Both the position numbers and the translations under genes were made by a program. From contig JBGAUK010000001.1 in NCBI GenBank assembly GCA_044228695.1, positions 45,966-109,965 on the forward strand: a stretch of DNA of 64,000 bases, in the 5' to 3' direction. This DNA is from M0108 sp044228695. GTDB lineage: Bacteria > Pseudomonadota > Gammaproteobacteria > Chromatiales > Chromatiaceae. The notes below the pieces were generated by a model. It made no database searches. It was not told where the DNA came from and was given only the letters and a program-made list of their open reading frames with translations. This document shows positions 25,258 to 33,855 of the stretch, piece by piece. Position 1 is the first letter of the stretch. Each line of letters opens with the position of its first letter.

Positions 25258-25932
25258 TCACAGCAAACCCCGCTCGGCAAAGGAAATGCCTTGGCCATCG
25301 CCAACGATGAGGTGATCAAGGACACGGACATCCACCAGGGCCAAGGCGTCCTTGAGCCGCTGAGTGATGCGCAGGTCGGCCTGGCTGGGTTCGGTGACCC
25401 CAGAGGGATGGTTGTGAGCGAAGATGACGGCGGCGGCGCCGAGTTCGAGGGCGCGGCGCACCACCTCCCGGGGGTGGACGCTGGCCCCGTCGATTGTGCC
25501 GTTAAAAAGCTCCTCGTACCTCAGTACCTGGTGGCGGTTATCGAGGAAGAGGCAGGCGAAGACTTCGTGAGGATAGTGGTAGAGCTTGCTTTTGATGAAG
25601 GCCCGGGTAGCTTCCGGGCTGGTCAAGGGGTCACCCCGGTTCATCTCGGCGGCCAGGTAACGGCGGCTCATCTCCAGCACCGCCTGGAGTTGTACATACT
25701 TGGCTGGACCTAGTCCCTTGTTTCTACAGAGTCGTTTTTGATCGGCGGAGAAGAGGCCCCGCAAGCCGTCAAGGTCGGTCAGCAGGTCTCGGGCCAGGTC
25801 GATGGCACTCTTGCCAGGTATCCCGGTGCGTAGGAAGATCGCTAGGAGTTCCGCGTCGGTCAAGGCCCCCGCGCCGCGTGTCAGGAGCTTTTCACGCGGG
25901 CGCTCGTCCTTCGGCAATTCCAGAATTTTCAT
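25258..25932 (-). CDS. radC: RadC family protein (JAB/MPN domain)
   Basis: A 224-residue protein starting at ATG 25932 (MKILELPKDERPREKLL), preceded by GGGGGAAATCAGC; a longer reading adds 39 unrelated residues. A helix-hairpin-helix N-terminal region precedes the JAMM metalloprotease-like motif FAHNHPSGVTEPSQADLRIT with its His-x-His and Asp ligands. The cellular role of RadC is unsettled despite the DNA-repair name. The rpmG-rpmB-radC-coaBC-dut order is conserved in gammaproteobacteria. Confidence 0.93.
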   Translation of the reverse strand: MKILELPKDERPREKLLTRGAGALTDAELLAIFLRTGIPGKSAIDLARDLLTDLDGLRGLFSADQKRLCRNKGLGPAKYVQLQAVLEMSRRYLAAEMNRGDPLTSPEATRAFIKSKLYHYPHEVFACLFLDNRHQVLRYEELFNGTIDGASVHPREVVRRALELGAAAVIFAHNHPSGVTEPSQADLRITQRLKDALALVDVRVLDHLIVGDGQGISFAERGLL

Positions 25933-26090
25933 GCTGATTTCCCCCTTGTGGCTTTTTCGGGAATCTACGCGTACCGGCAGGCGGCCGCAAGGAAATGCGG
26001 CTGATCGGCCATGGGTCGGCTTAGGGCTTGCGGCATGAATGCAGTACAATTTCGCTTCCTTGCCTCACCACTAGGTATTTCCAAGGTCGC

Positions 26091-27311
26091 GTGAATCCAC
26101 TGACTTTCAGGCATGTGCTGCTCGGGGTGAGCGGGGGAATCGCGGCCTACAAGGCCGCGGAGCTGACGCGCCGCCTGCGCGCTGAGGGCGTTGAGGTGCG
26201 GGTAGTGATGACCCGGGCCGCCCAGGCCTTCGTTGGACCCCTGACGTTTCAGGCTCTTTCCGGCAATCCGGTTCGCCTGGACATCCTGGACCCAACCGCC
26301 GAGGCGGGCATGGATCATATCGAATTGGCGCGCTGGGCCGACCTGGTCCTGGTAGCCCCGGCCACCGCCGATGTCATGGCACGGCTCGCGGTAGGGATGG
26401 CTGATGATCTGCTCACCACCCTCGCCCTCGCCACCCAGGCGCCGCTGGCGCTAGCCCCAGCCATGAATCAGCAGATGTGGCAACACCCCGCTACCCAGGC
26501 CAATGCCCGCCTCCTGGCCGATCGCGGCGTCCGCCTCCTGGGGCCAGCGGTTGGTGCCCAGGCCTGCGGTGAGACCGGGCCTGGCCGTATGCTGGAGCCT
26601 GGGGATATCGTCGCGGCCCTGTTAGAGCCGCGGCCTGCCAGCCCCCTGGCGGGTCGCCGTGTCCTGGTCACCGCCGGACCAACCCGGGAGGCCCTGGACC
26701 CGGTCCGTTATGTCGGCAACCGCAGCTCCGGGCGTATGGGCTATGCCCTGGCCCAGGCCCTGGCCGAGCGTGATGCCCAGGTGGTGCTGATCAGCGGCCC
26801 TACCGCCCTGGTGGCCCCGGTCGGCCTGGAGCGGGTCCAGGTGGAATCGGCCCTGGAGATGCGGGCGGCGGTGATGAGGCTTATCGCGGATCAGGACATC
26901 TTCGTCGCGGCGGCGGCGGTAGCGGACTATCGGGTGGCGGATCCAGCCCCGCACAAGATTAAAAAGGGCCAGCAGGAATTGACCCTGCGCCTGGTGCGCA
27001 ATCCAGATATTCTCGCCGAGGTCGCGGCCAGAGCGGACCCTCCCTTCACGGTCGGCTTCGCGGCCGAGACCGAGCGGGTAGAGGAACAGGCCCGGGCCAA
27101 GCTCCAGGCCAAGGGTCTGGACATGATCGCCGCCAACCTGGTTGGCGGGTCCACGGGCGGCTTCGAGCGCGAGGACAATGCCCTCTCCGTCATCCGGCGG
27201 GATGGCCGCCTGAACCACTTACCCTTGATGCCCAAGGCCCACCTGGCCGAGGCGCTGACGGACCTGATCGCGGAGACTTATGCGGCATACGTTGCAACTC
27301 AAGGTGCTTGA
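26091..27311 (+). CDS. coaBC: Bifunctional phosphopantothenoylcysteine decarboxylase / phosphopantothenate-cysteine ligase
   Basis: A 406-residue fusion catalysing two steps of coenzyme A synthesis. A GTG at 26091 after AAGG gives the expected opening (VNPLTFRHVLLGVSGGIAAYKA); a longer frame is open upstream. The CoaC flavin domain fills about residues 1-185 with PAMNQQMWQHPATQAN and ACGETGPGRMLEPGDI. The CoaB ligase domain follows with VLVTAGPTREALDPVRYVGN and KIKKG. The 3' end overlaps dut by 32 bp. Confidence 0.95.
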   Translation: MNPLTFRHVLLGVSGGIAAYKAAELTRRLRAEGVEVRVVMTRAAQAFVGPLTFQALSGNPVRLDILDPTAEAGMDHIELARWADLVLVAPATADVMARLAVGMADDLLTTLALATQAPLALAPAMNQQMWQHPATQANARLLADRGVRLLGPAVGAQACGETGPGRMLEPGDIVAALLEPRPASPLAGRRVLVTAGPTREALDPVRYVGNRSSGRMGYALAQALAERDAQVVLISGPTALVAPVGLERVQVESALEMRAAVMRLIADQDIFVAAAAVADYRVADPAPHKIKKGQQELTLRLVRNPDILAEVAARADPPFTVGFAAETERVEEQARAKLQAKGLDMIAANLVGGSTGGFEREDNALSVIRRDGRLNHLPLMPKAHLAEALTDLIAETYAAYVATQGA

Positions 27312-27738
27312 CCCTCGGTTGGGCTGGGACTTCCCACTGCCGGAATACGCGACCCCGGGTTCCGCGGGCCTGGACCTGAGGGCCATGCTGGAACAACCCC
27401 TAGACCTGGCGCCAGGGGCGACCGAGTTGCTGCCGACCGGCTTGGCAATTCATATCGGCGAGCCTGGGGTCGCGGCCATGATCCTGCCACGTTCCGGGCT
27501 GGGTCATAAGCATGGCATTGTCTTGGGCAATCTGGTGGGGCTCATCGACTCGGACTATCAAGGTGAGCTGTTGGTATCCTGCTGGAATCGGGGCCAGGAG
27601 ACCTTTCATATCGCGGTGGGCGAGCGCATCGCGCAACTGGTGCTGGTGCCCGTGCTACAGGCGAACTTTGAGCTGGTGGATTCCTTCACCACTTCCGAGC
27701 GTGGTACCGGTGGCTTTGGACACACGGGAAGCGACTGA
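27280..27738 (+). CDS. dut: dUTP diphosphatase
   Basis: A 152-residue trimeric dUTPase that hydrolyses dUTP to dUMP. All five family motifs are visible: SAGLDLRA, PRSGLGHKHG, GLIDSDYQGEL, GERIAQLVLVPV and RGTGGFGHTG. It overlaps coaBC by 32 bp in another frame, so expression is probably coupled. Length is normal. Confidence 0.96.
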   Translation: MRHTLQLKVLDPRLGWDFPLPEYATPGSAGLDLRAMLEQPLDLAPGATELLPTGLAIHIGEPGVAAMILPRSGLGHKHGIVLGNLVGLIDSDYQGELLVSCWNRGQETFHIAVGERIAQLVLVPVLQANFELVDSFTTSERGTGGFGHTGSD

Positions 27739-27758
27739 TAGCAATAGGAGAAGGGGGC

Positions 27759-28922
27759 ATGAGTCAGGCGCGGGTGCTGAAGGGTAATGGCGCGGAGGTT
27801 GGGCCAGGCGCGAAGGGCGCGCCTGGTCTGCATCAATTCTGGCTATCCTGTCTCTTCGCCCTGGCGCCCCTCATCCTGGTGGCTTACCTCATCGGCCTCT
27901 ACAGCTGGGTCGAACGGGAGAACGACTTCGCCGCCATGCAGGCTCGTAACTACAGCGAACTGGTGGCCCAGGAACTCGGTAAGCACGCCGCCCGCGTCCA
28001 GGATCAATTGCGTACCTGGGCCCGCGACCCGGCTCTGCGCCAGGCCCTGCGGAAAGGCGATGCCCAGGCACTAGCGACGGAGGAACAGAGGCTCGCCTAC
28101 CGGATCCCCCTGGCCATGCGGGTCCGGCTGGTGCCCTTGGAGCGCCGCGGCGAGGGTGATGCCGAACCTCAGGATCTCAGCCTGGCTGGCCTGGATTTAG
28201 TGCATCGCGCCCAACAAGAGCGGGCGACGACGCCGCTGGAGGCCCACCTGGTGGGTCAGGATGGGATGCATCTGGCCATCGCCGCCCCCGTCTTGGACGA
28301 AAACAAGGAGGGGGTACTGGGCGTGATTCATGTGGCCCTGCCCATGGCCCTGCTGCCCTTCCTGCAGGACGAGGGTCCCAAATGGGGCCAACTCCAGTTC
28401 CAGCAGGAGGTCGAGATCGAGGTGGCGACCCTGGACCTGCAATCCCATAGCTCGGCGCTCAACGAGGCCCCGAGCTTTTGGGTCAACGTCCCGGGCACCA
28501 GTCTGAGGGTTGCGGCCTGGATCACACCCGAATCCCTCCTCGCACCCAAGTCCCTCCTGATCACCCTTGGGGGCTTTCTGCTGACCCTGAGTCTGATTGC
28601 TTTCATTTTGCGGTTACTCCTGAATCGGCTGGAACGTGCCCTGGCCGCGGATTTTGCTAGCCTGCGGGCCATGATCGAGGATGCTGCCAACACCTGGCCA
28701 ATCCGTAAGCTCCATTGCCGACTAGCGGAGACCCAGCCCCTGGTTGAGGCTATCCGACCCTTGCTCATCGGCCTGGCGGCGGTGCGGCGGCGGGCCCAGG
28801 TGGAACAACACGCTGCGGCTCCCGCTCCCAGTGCGCCGGTGGTAGGCTTTGAAACGGTGGACTTGGAACTGGGGGAAGTCCTGCCGCTGCTAGCCGAGGG
28901 CCCCGCCCCGCCGCCCCCTTAA
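27759..28922 (+). CDS. Membrane protein with Cache-like periplasmic domain; looks like the N-terminal extension of an AlgC-type phosphomannomutase
   Basis: A 387-residue protein. One helix lies near residues 27-48 (WLSCLFALAPLILVAYLIGLY), then a periplasmic domain of about 200 residues resembling a Cache sensor, then a second helix near residues 265-290 (LITLGGFLLTLSLIAFILRLLL). A cytoplasmic tail ends in proline-rich sequence. Neighbours place it where the algC phosphomannomutase gene lies in many gammaproteobacteria (coaBC-dut-algC-argB). Some of those AlgC proteins carry a similar membrane-bound N-terminal region, from memory of the family. No phosphomutase catalytic motif (TASHNP) is present, and the gene ends cleanly. 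I infer a stand-alone sensor-like remnant or a domain-split form. Confidence 0.5.
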   Translation: MSQARVLKGNGAEVGPGAKGAPGLHQFWLSCLFALAPLILVAYLIGLYSWVERENDFAAMQARNYSELVAQELGKHAARVQDQLRTWARDPALRQALRKGDAQALATEEQRLAYRIPLAMRVRLVPLERRGEGDAEPQDLSLAGLDLVHRAQQERATTPLEAHLVGQDGMHLAIAAPVLDENKEGVLGVIHVALPMALLPFLQDEGPKWGQLQFQQEVEIEVATLDLQSHSSALNEAPSFWVNVPGTSLRVAAWITPESLLAPKSLLITLGGFLLTLSLIAFILRLLLNRLERALAADFASLRAMIEDAANTWPIRKLHCRLAETQPLVEAIRPLLIGLAAVRRRAQVEQHAAAPAPSAPVVGFETVDLELGEVLPLLAEGPAPPPP

Positions 28923-28995
28923 GCTTTATCGCCCCTGGCGTCTGTGGGCGCCAGAGTGCCCTCCACCCCTTATTAACCTATTTCCAGGAATTCCC

Positions 28996-29892
28996 ATGAC
29001 GATCGTCCTTGAGCGTGCCCGCAATATTGCCCATGTCCTGGTCGAGGCCCTGCCTTACATCCAGCGTTTTCAGGGCAAGACCATCGTCATCAAGTATGGT
29101 GGCAACGCCATGGTCGATCAGACTCTCAAGGAAGGCTTCGCGCGGGACGTGGTCCTCATGAAGTTGGTGGGCATCAATCCCGTCATCGTCCACGGTGGCG
29201 GCCCCCAGATCGGCGATCTGCTCAAGCGGCTGGGTATCACCAGCGAGTTTGTGCAGGGCATGCGGGTGACCGATACCGAGACCATGGACGTGGTCGAGAT
29301 GGTCCTGGGCGGTCAGGTGAACAAGGAAATCGTCAATCTCATCAATCGCCACGGTGGGCGGGCGGTGGGTTTGACCGGCAAGGACGGCGACCTGATCCGG
29401 GCCCGCAAGCTCTTGCTGCGCCGGGATGCCCCGGAGCTCAAGGAGCCGGAAATCATCGATATCGGCCATGTCGGCGAGGTTGAGAGCATCGACGTTCGGG
29501 TGGTCGATATGCTCGTCAAGGGCGACTTCATCCCGGTCATAGCCCCCATTGGCGTGGGCAAGGATGGCCGTTCCTACAATATCAACGCCGATCTGGTGGC
29601 CGGCAAGGTGGCGGAGTTTCTTAAGGCCGAAAAGTTGATGCTGCTGACCAATACGCCGGGGCTGCTGGATGCCACCGGGCAACTGGTTACGGACCTGGAG
29701 GTGAGCCGTCTCGACGAGATGGTGAGCACCGGCGTCATCCATGGGGGCATGTTGCCCAAGATCCAGTGCGCGGTGGATGCGGTGCAGGCGGGGGTGCGCA
29801 CGGCCCATATCCTCGACGGCCGGGTCGAGCACGCCTTGCTGCTGGATCTCTTCACCAATGAGGGCGTCGGCACCCTCATTCGGCGCCGCTAA
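28996..29892 (+). CDS. argB: Acetylglutamate kinase
   Basis: A 298-residue amino acid kinase that phosphorylates N-acetylglutamate in arginine synthesis. The motifs IVIKYGGNAM, VHGGGPQIGDLLKRLG and GRSYNINADLVAGKVAEFL are diagnostic. It has the N-terminal helix (ARNIAHVLVEALPYIQRF) typical of arginine-inhibited hexameric forms. It lies after the Cache-like membrane gene in the conserved coaBC-dut-x-argB-pyrE neighbourhood. Confidence 0.96.
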   Translation: MTIVLERARNIAHVLVEALPYIQRFQGKTIVIKYGGNAMVDQTLKEGFARDVVLMKLVGINPVIVHGGGPQIGDLLKRLGITSEFVQGMRVTDTETMDVVEMVLGGQVNKEIVNLINRHGGRAVGLTGKDGDLIRARKLLLRRDAPELKEPEIIDIGHVGEVESIDVRVVDMLVKGDFIPVIAPIGVGKDGRSYNINADLVAGKVAEFLKAEKLMLLTNTPGLLDATGQLVTDLEVSRLDEMVSTGVIHGGMLPKIQCAVDAVQAGVRTAHILDGRVEHALLLDLFTNEGVGTLIRRR

Positions 29893-29903
29893 CCGGCGGG
29901 AGC

Positions 29904-30938
29904 CTATTTAACCAAGGCCTCCCCGAAGCCCTGGACCGCTTGCAGCAGGTCCGGCCGCAGGCAATTCGGGGTACCCAGAGCGGCGGCCTCGCAGCGCAAT
30001 TCCAGGAAGAGGGTGGCGGCGGGCCCCTTGTCGTCGGGTACCCGGGCCAGTACCAGATCGGCCTCGCGTTCCTGGGGCGCCGGGTTGACGGGGAGGATGG
30101 GATCGGACGGGCGGTTCAGGCGCGGGGCGGCGATGAAGAGGTCTTCCGAATCCCCGACCTGGATCTCTAGTTCCCGTCGGCCGGCCAGATAATCGAGGGC
30201 CTGATTCCATAATTGGTCGCACTCGGCCTTGTTGCGACAGGGTACGGCGTTGTAGCTATCCACGTGGCGCTTGCTGGTGCTCAAGGCTTCGGAGCGGCCG
30301 GAAACGCTAAATTGGCGATAGCGGCCGAGATCCCGGTCGAGACGGGCCTGAATAGCGGCTTTCTGTTCCTCGCGGGTGGTGATGCTGGCCAGGGCGCGTT
30401 GGATCGACCGCTCGGTTTTCCGGGAGCTGATGGTAAATTCCTCGGGAACGGGCTTGCCGGCGCGCTCGATATTACCGGCATAGGTGCGCAGGCCCGCGAG
30501 CCAGGCCTCCTGGCGGCGGATGTTGTTATGGGTGACCTGGATCATGGTCTCGATGGCGGCGATCTGATTGGCGTTGGACCCAATCAGTTCATTTTCCGAG
30601 GGAAAGGTATGGAGTAAGCCGCGATCCGCGGTCCTTTGCTGGTCGAGGATGTGTTCCTGCCCGGCGCGCAGGCGCTCCAGCTTGTCATCGGCCTTGATCT
30701 GTTCCAGTGTCCGGGCCGGGGGCACCGTGAGGATAGGGATACCATCCTTGCGTAGTTCCGTGTGGCCCTGGCGGATCGAGGCAGGGGGAATGACGTCCGA
30801 GTAGTGGACATAGCCCTGTTCATCGATCCAGCGATATAGGGCCGCCTGGACGGGCAGGATGAGGCTACCAGCCAGTATCGGGATCAGGACGCGAAGGACG
30901 CGAACTGGGATCACGCTAGCCAGTCCCTGGCCCCTCAA
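29904..30938 (-). CDS. DUF4124 domain-containing secreted protein
   Basis: Up to 344 residues from TTG 30938, which overlaps the pyrE stop; GTG 30914 is an equally good start that trims eight residues. A signal peptide (VRVLRVLIPILAGSLILPVQA) precedes a DUF4124 segment (ALYRWIDEQGYVHYSDVIPP), a short tryptophan-containing beta domain common in gammaproteobacterial envelope proteins. The middle is strongly helical and charged and may form a coiled coil; the C-terminal part contains several paired cysteines. Function unknown. It is convergent with argB, and transcription probably follows pyrE. Confidence 0.75.
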   Translation of the reverse strand: MRGQGLASVIPVRVLRVLIPILAGSLILPVQAALYRWIDEQGYVHYSDVIPPASIRQGHTELRKDGIPILTVPPARTLEQIKADDKLERLRAGQEHILDQQRTADRGLLHTFPSENELIGSNANQIAAIETMIQVTHNNIRRQEAWLAGLRTYAGNIERAGKPVPEEFTISSRKTERSIQRALASITTREEQKAAIQARLDRDLGRYRQFSVSGRSEALSTSKRHVDSYNAVPCRNKAECDQLWNQALDYLAGRRELEIQVGDSEDLFIAAPRLNRPSDPILPVNPAPQEREADLVLARVPDDKGPAATLFLELRCEAAALGTPNCLRPDLLQAVQGFGEALVK

Positions 30939-31588
30939 ATGCCGTAGCGGGATCGATAGGCGCGCACCGCCGCCAGGGTAGCGGGCGGGATGGATGCCCC
31001 CGCCGGTGATTCCTCCAGAAAGGCCACTAGGTCCGCCAGGGTGGCTATGCTGACGACGGGGATGCCGAAGTGCTCGCGCACCTCCTGAACGGCGGAGCTT
31101 TCGTTCTGGCCCCGTTCCTGACGGTCCAGGGCGATGAGGACTCCGGCGGGCCGGGCGCCTTGAGCCTGGATGATGTCGATGGACTCGCGCACCGAGGTTC
31201 CGGCGGTAATAACGTCGTCGATGATGAGCACCTGGCCCCGCAGGGGGTGACCGACGATGATGCCGCCCTCGCCATGGTCCTTGGATTCCTTGCGATTGAA
31301 GGCGTAGGGCAGGTCGCGGCCATGCTGGTTCGCCAGGGCGATGGCGGTGGCGGCGGCCAGGGGGATGCCCTTATAGGCCGGGCCGTAGAGGACATCGCAG
31401 GCGAGGCCCGAGGCCTGGAAGGCGGCGGCGTAGAAGCCCCCAAGGCGGGCCAGGGCCGAGCCGGTATTGAAGAGACCGGCATTGAAGAAATAAGGGCTTT
31501 GACGTCCGGACTTGAGGGTAAAGTCGCCAAATTTGAGCACCCCCAGGTCGAGGGCGAAGCGAAGGAAGTCGCGCTGGTAATCCTGCAT
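30935..31588 (-). CDS. pyrE: Orotate phosphoribosyltransferase
   Basis: A 217-residue enzyme joining orotate to PRPP in pyrimidine synthesis. The ATG at 31588 gives MQDYQRDFLRFALDLGVLKF, the expected start; a longer reading adds 15 residues. The PRPP-binding loop is VLIIDDVITAGTSVRESI and the FTLKSGRQSPYFFNAG block is conserved. It is followed with overlap by the DUF4124 gene. Confidence 0.96.
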   Translation of the reverse strand: MQDYQRDFLRFALDLGVLKFGDFTLKSGRQSPYFFNAGLFNTGSALARLGGFYAAAFQASGLACDVLYGPAYKGIPLAAATAIALANQHGRDLPYAFNRKESKDHGEGGIIVGHPLRGQVLIIDDVITAGTSVRESIDIIQAQGARPAGVLIALDRQERGQNESSAVQEVREHFGIPVVSIATLADLVAFLEESPAGASIPPATLAAVRAYRSRYGI

Positions 31589-31680
31589 CTCTCTTCTTCC
31601 GGACGTTAGGGCGGGCGCGGCTATGATACACATTTGCCCGGGTCGGTTGCGATGGGGTAGGAAAGAGGAGGATTAGTTTA

Positions 31681-32361
31681 ATGTTGAACGGCCTGGAACA
31701 AATCGTGGCGGCCTTTCTCGTGGGGCTGCTAGGAGGGGTGCATTGTGTCGGTATGTGTGGCGGGATTGTCGGAACCCTGACCCTGGGGTTGCCTGTCTGG
31801 GTGCGTTCCAGCGCCCCGCGCTTTTTTCCCTATCAGTTAACCTACAATTTGGGCCGTATCGGTGGCTATGGGGTGGCCGGGGCCTTGATGGGGGGTATTG
31901 GCCAAGCGGCCATTGCCGTCCTGCCGCTACAGCGCGCCCTCTATCTGCTGGCAGCGATCTTTATGATCCTGCTGGGGCTCTTTCTGGCGGGTTGGTGGCC
32001 AGCTTTGGCACGGCTGGAAGGGTTGGGGGCAGGGCTGTGGCGGCGTGTCGAGCCCTTGGGGCGGCGGCTCCTGCCGATTCGCTCCCTCGGCCAGGCCCTG
32101 GGAGTCGGCTTTGTCTGGGCCTGGCTCCCTTGTGGACTGGTTTACAGCGTCCTCATCTGGGCCTTGTCCGCCGGTGATGCGGTCCAAGGCGCCCTGCTGA
32201 TGCTGGCCTTCGGGCTCGGCACCTTACCTACCCTCCTTGGCCTCGGTCTGCTCGCCGGCGCCGCCGCGCGCTTTGCCGAACAACTCTGGATGCGCCGCCT
32301 GGCTGGCGGCCTGGTGTTGGGATTCGGGCTGCATGCCCTCTGGCAGTTGTTTCTGATCTGA
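31681..32361 (+). CDS. Sulfite exporter TauE/SafE family (DsbD_2-type) membrane protein
   Basis: A 226-residue membrane protein with about six helices. Conserved cysteines occur in GGVHCVGMCGG near the N-terminus and WLPCGLVYS in the second half, the pattern of the DsbD-like family often found near cytochrome oxidase assembly genes. Members are linked to heavy-metal or copper handling and thiol transfer; the TauE/SafE name is an annotation convention rather than proof of sulfite export. It stands alone, divergent from pyrE. Confidence 0.8.
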   Translation: MLNGLEQIVAAFLVGLLGGVHCVGMCGGIVGTLTLGLPVWVRSSAPRFFPYQLTYNLGRIGGYGVAGALMGGIGQAAIAVLPLQRALYLLAAIFMILLGLFLAGWWPALARLEGLGAGLWRRVEPLGRRLLPIRSLGQALGVGFVWAWLPCGLVYSVLIWALSAGDAVQGALLMLAFGLGTLPTLLGLGLLAGAAARFAEQLWMRRLAGGLVLGFGLHALWQLFLI

Positions 32362-32421
32362 GGCCTCACCGGACCGGATGGCTACTGACTCATCGAGCGG
32401 CCAGGGCCTCACCCCTGGGGG

Positions 32422-32868
32422 TTATTCCGTGAAAAAATCCTGATCCATGCGGATGCGCACGGCCTTGTCGCTGCCCTGGGGCTTGACCTCGATGGCGAAG
32501 TCGATGGTCTGGGCGTTTTGGACGGGAAACTCGCCAATGTAGTAGATGGCGTTGCCCTCGCGGATCTCGCGCATGACCAGGGGGGATTTCTGGCCGGTCA
32601 GCAGCAGGATTTCCGCTTGCAGTTGCGCCGGGACCGGGGTGCCAGTGGTATCCGGAACTTCCTTGATGACACTGACATTGAGCAGGCCGCGGTATTTGCT
32701 GCGCTGCAGGCCATAGGCCTTGGCGATCTCCGGCGTCAGGGTGTCCGCGGAGAAGGCGTTGTGGTGGATGGTGAAGCCATCCGCGGTGGTGCTGTTTTCG
32801 GCGCTGACCCAGGCGGGGATGGCCAGGGCGGCGGCACATAGCAGGCTAAGGAAGGGTGTGCTTTTCAT
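32422..32868 (-). CDS. DUF4426 domain-containing periplasmic protein
   Basis: A 148-residue protein with a signal peptide (FLSLLCAAALAIPAWVSA). The mature part matches the DUF4426 type found beside yggT/yggU in gammaproteobacteria: HHNAFSADTLTPEIAKAYGL and NVSVIKEVPDTTGTPVPA. Function unknown. It is the last gene of the minus-strand run rdgB-yggS-proC-yggT-yggU. Confidence 0.85.
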   Translation of the reverse strand: MKSTPFLSLLCAAALAIPAWVSAENSTTADGFTIHHNAFSADTLTPEIAKAYGLQRSKYRGLLNVSVIKEVPDTTGTPVPAQLQAEILLLTGQKSPLVMREIREGNAIYYIGEFPVQNAQTIDFAIEVKPQGSDKAVRIRMDQDFFTE

Positions 32869-32963
32869 GGTGATTCCTCTGCAATACAGGCCTTGCGACC
32901 CAAGTAGGCCCTTATTTGGTAGCAGGGCGGCGGGTTTGAAAGTGGTAAAAGCCCCTAATCCCG

Positions 32964-33266
32964 TCAGCGCGGCGGCATAAAGTCGGGCAGTCGCCCGGGT
33001 GCCTGGATGCGCACCCGCTTGAGCCGGGCCTGTTCCCCACTGACCAAGGCGACCCGGGATAGGGGCACGGCGAACAGTTTGGCCAGGAAGCGCCGCAGAT
33101 GGGCGTTGGCCTTACCCTCCACGGGCGGTGCCGTGAGGCGGATCTTGAGGTGATCACCGGCGACCTCACCAATGGCATCGGCGCTGGCCCGGGGCTGGAC
33201 CCGCAGACTCAGCAGCAGGTCGTCGCCCTCCCAGCGATACCAGGGGGTGTCCGCCGGTCCCGTCAC
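32964..33266 (-). CDS. DUF167 (YggU) family protein
   Basis: A 100-residue protein with the DUF167 pattern LLLSLRVQPRASADAIGEV, APPVEGKANAHLRRFLAKL and VALVSGEQARLKRVRI. Members are small, widely conserved and of unknown biochemical role. It lies 13 bp after yggT on the same strand, the usual arrangement. Confidence 0.92.
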   Translation of the reverse strand: MTGPADTPWYRWEGDDLLLSLRVQPRASADAIGEVAGDHLKIRLTAPPVEGKANAHLRRFLAKLFAVPLSRVALVSGEQARLKRVRIQAPGRLPDFMPPR

Positions 33267-33279
33267 CCCCCGGTCACCC

Positions 33280-33855
33280 TTAGAAAGGGCTGCCGGTGAG
33301 CAGCTTCAGGGGCGGAATCAGTAACATCTGCAGCAGGACCAGGCCGATGGTGACGGCGATGGGCGAGAGGTCCAGGCCGCCGAAGGCCGGCAGGCGCCGC
33401 TGCACCGGCTCCATGACGGGGTCTGTCAGCCGTTCAATGAGGTTGACCATGGGATTGGAGGGATTCGGATTAACCCAACTCAGGACGACGCGGATGATGA
33501 CGGCATAGATAAAGACGTCGATCGTCAGTTCGACCAGGGCCGGGATCGACCAGAGGACGGCGCCAAGGGCGGCCAGACCCAGCCCCGCCAGGAGCCCCAC
33601 CAGAAAGAGCACGACAGTCTTGACCAGCCAGGCCAGGACCAGGGAGGAGATGTCCATCCCCCGGAAGCCGGGAATGAAGCGGCGCAGGGGCAGGAGTACC
33701 GGGCTGGTCACCTTGACCACGAACTGGGAAATGGGGTTGTAGTAGTCCACCTTGGTCAGTTGCAACAGAAAGCGCAGCATGGCCACGAAGGCATAGAGCC
33801 CACCCAGGGTCTGGATGAGAAAGATCAGGGGATTGGTGAGATAGTTGCCAGTCAT
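33280..33855 (-). CDS. YggT family membrane protein
   Basis: A 191-residue membrane protein built from two repeats of the YggT unit, each with LRFLLQL or VLSWVNPNPSNPMV followed by a segment ending in a conserved PVLLPLRRFIPGFRGMDIS- or PVMEPVQRRLPAFGGLDLS-type motif. It overlaps the end of proC by 4 bp. The family is implicated in osmotic tolerance and in membrane or division processes in various bacteria; its role here is not known. Confidence 0.92.
   Translation of the reverse strand: MTGNYLTNPLIFLIQTLGGLYAFVAMLRFLLQLTKVDYYNPISQFVVKVTSPVLLPLRRFIPGFRGMDISSLVLAWLVKTVVLFLVGLLAGLGLAALGAVLWSIPALVELTIDVFIYAVIIRVVLSWVNPNPSNPMVNLIERLTDPVMEPVQRRLPAFGGLDLSPIAVTIGLVLLQMLLIPPLKLLTGSPF

Noticed and set aside
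28930..28960. CTGGCG...CGCCAG hairpin after the Cache-like gene as a terminator
   Set aside because: No T-run follows the stem, and argB starts only 40 bp later in the same direction.
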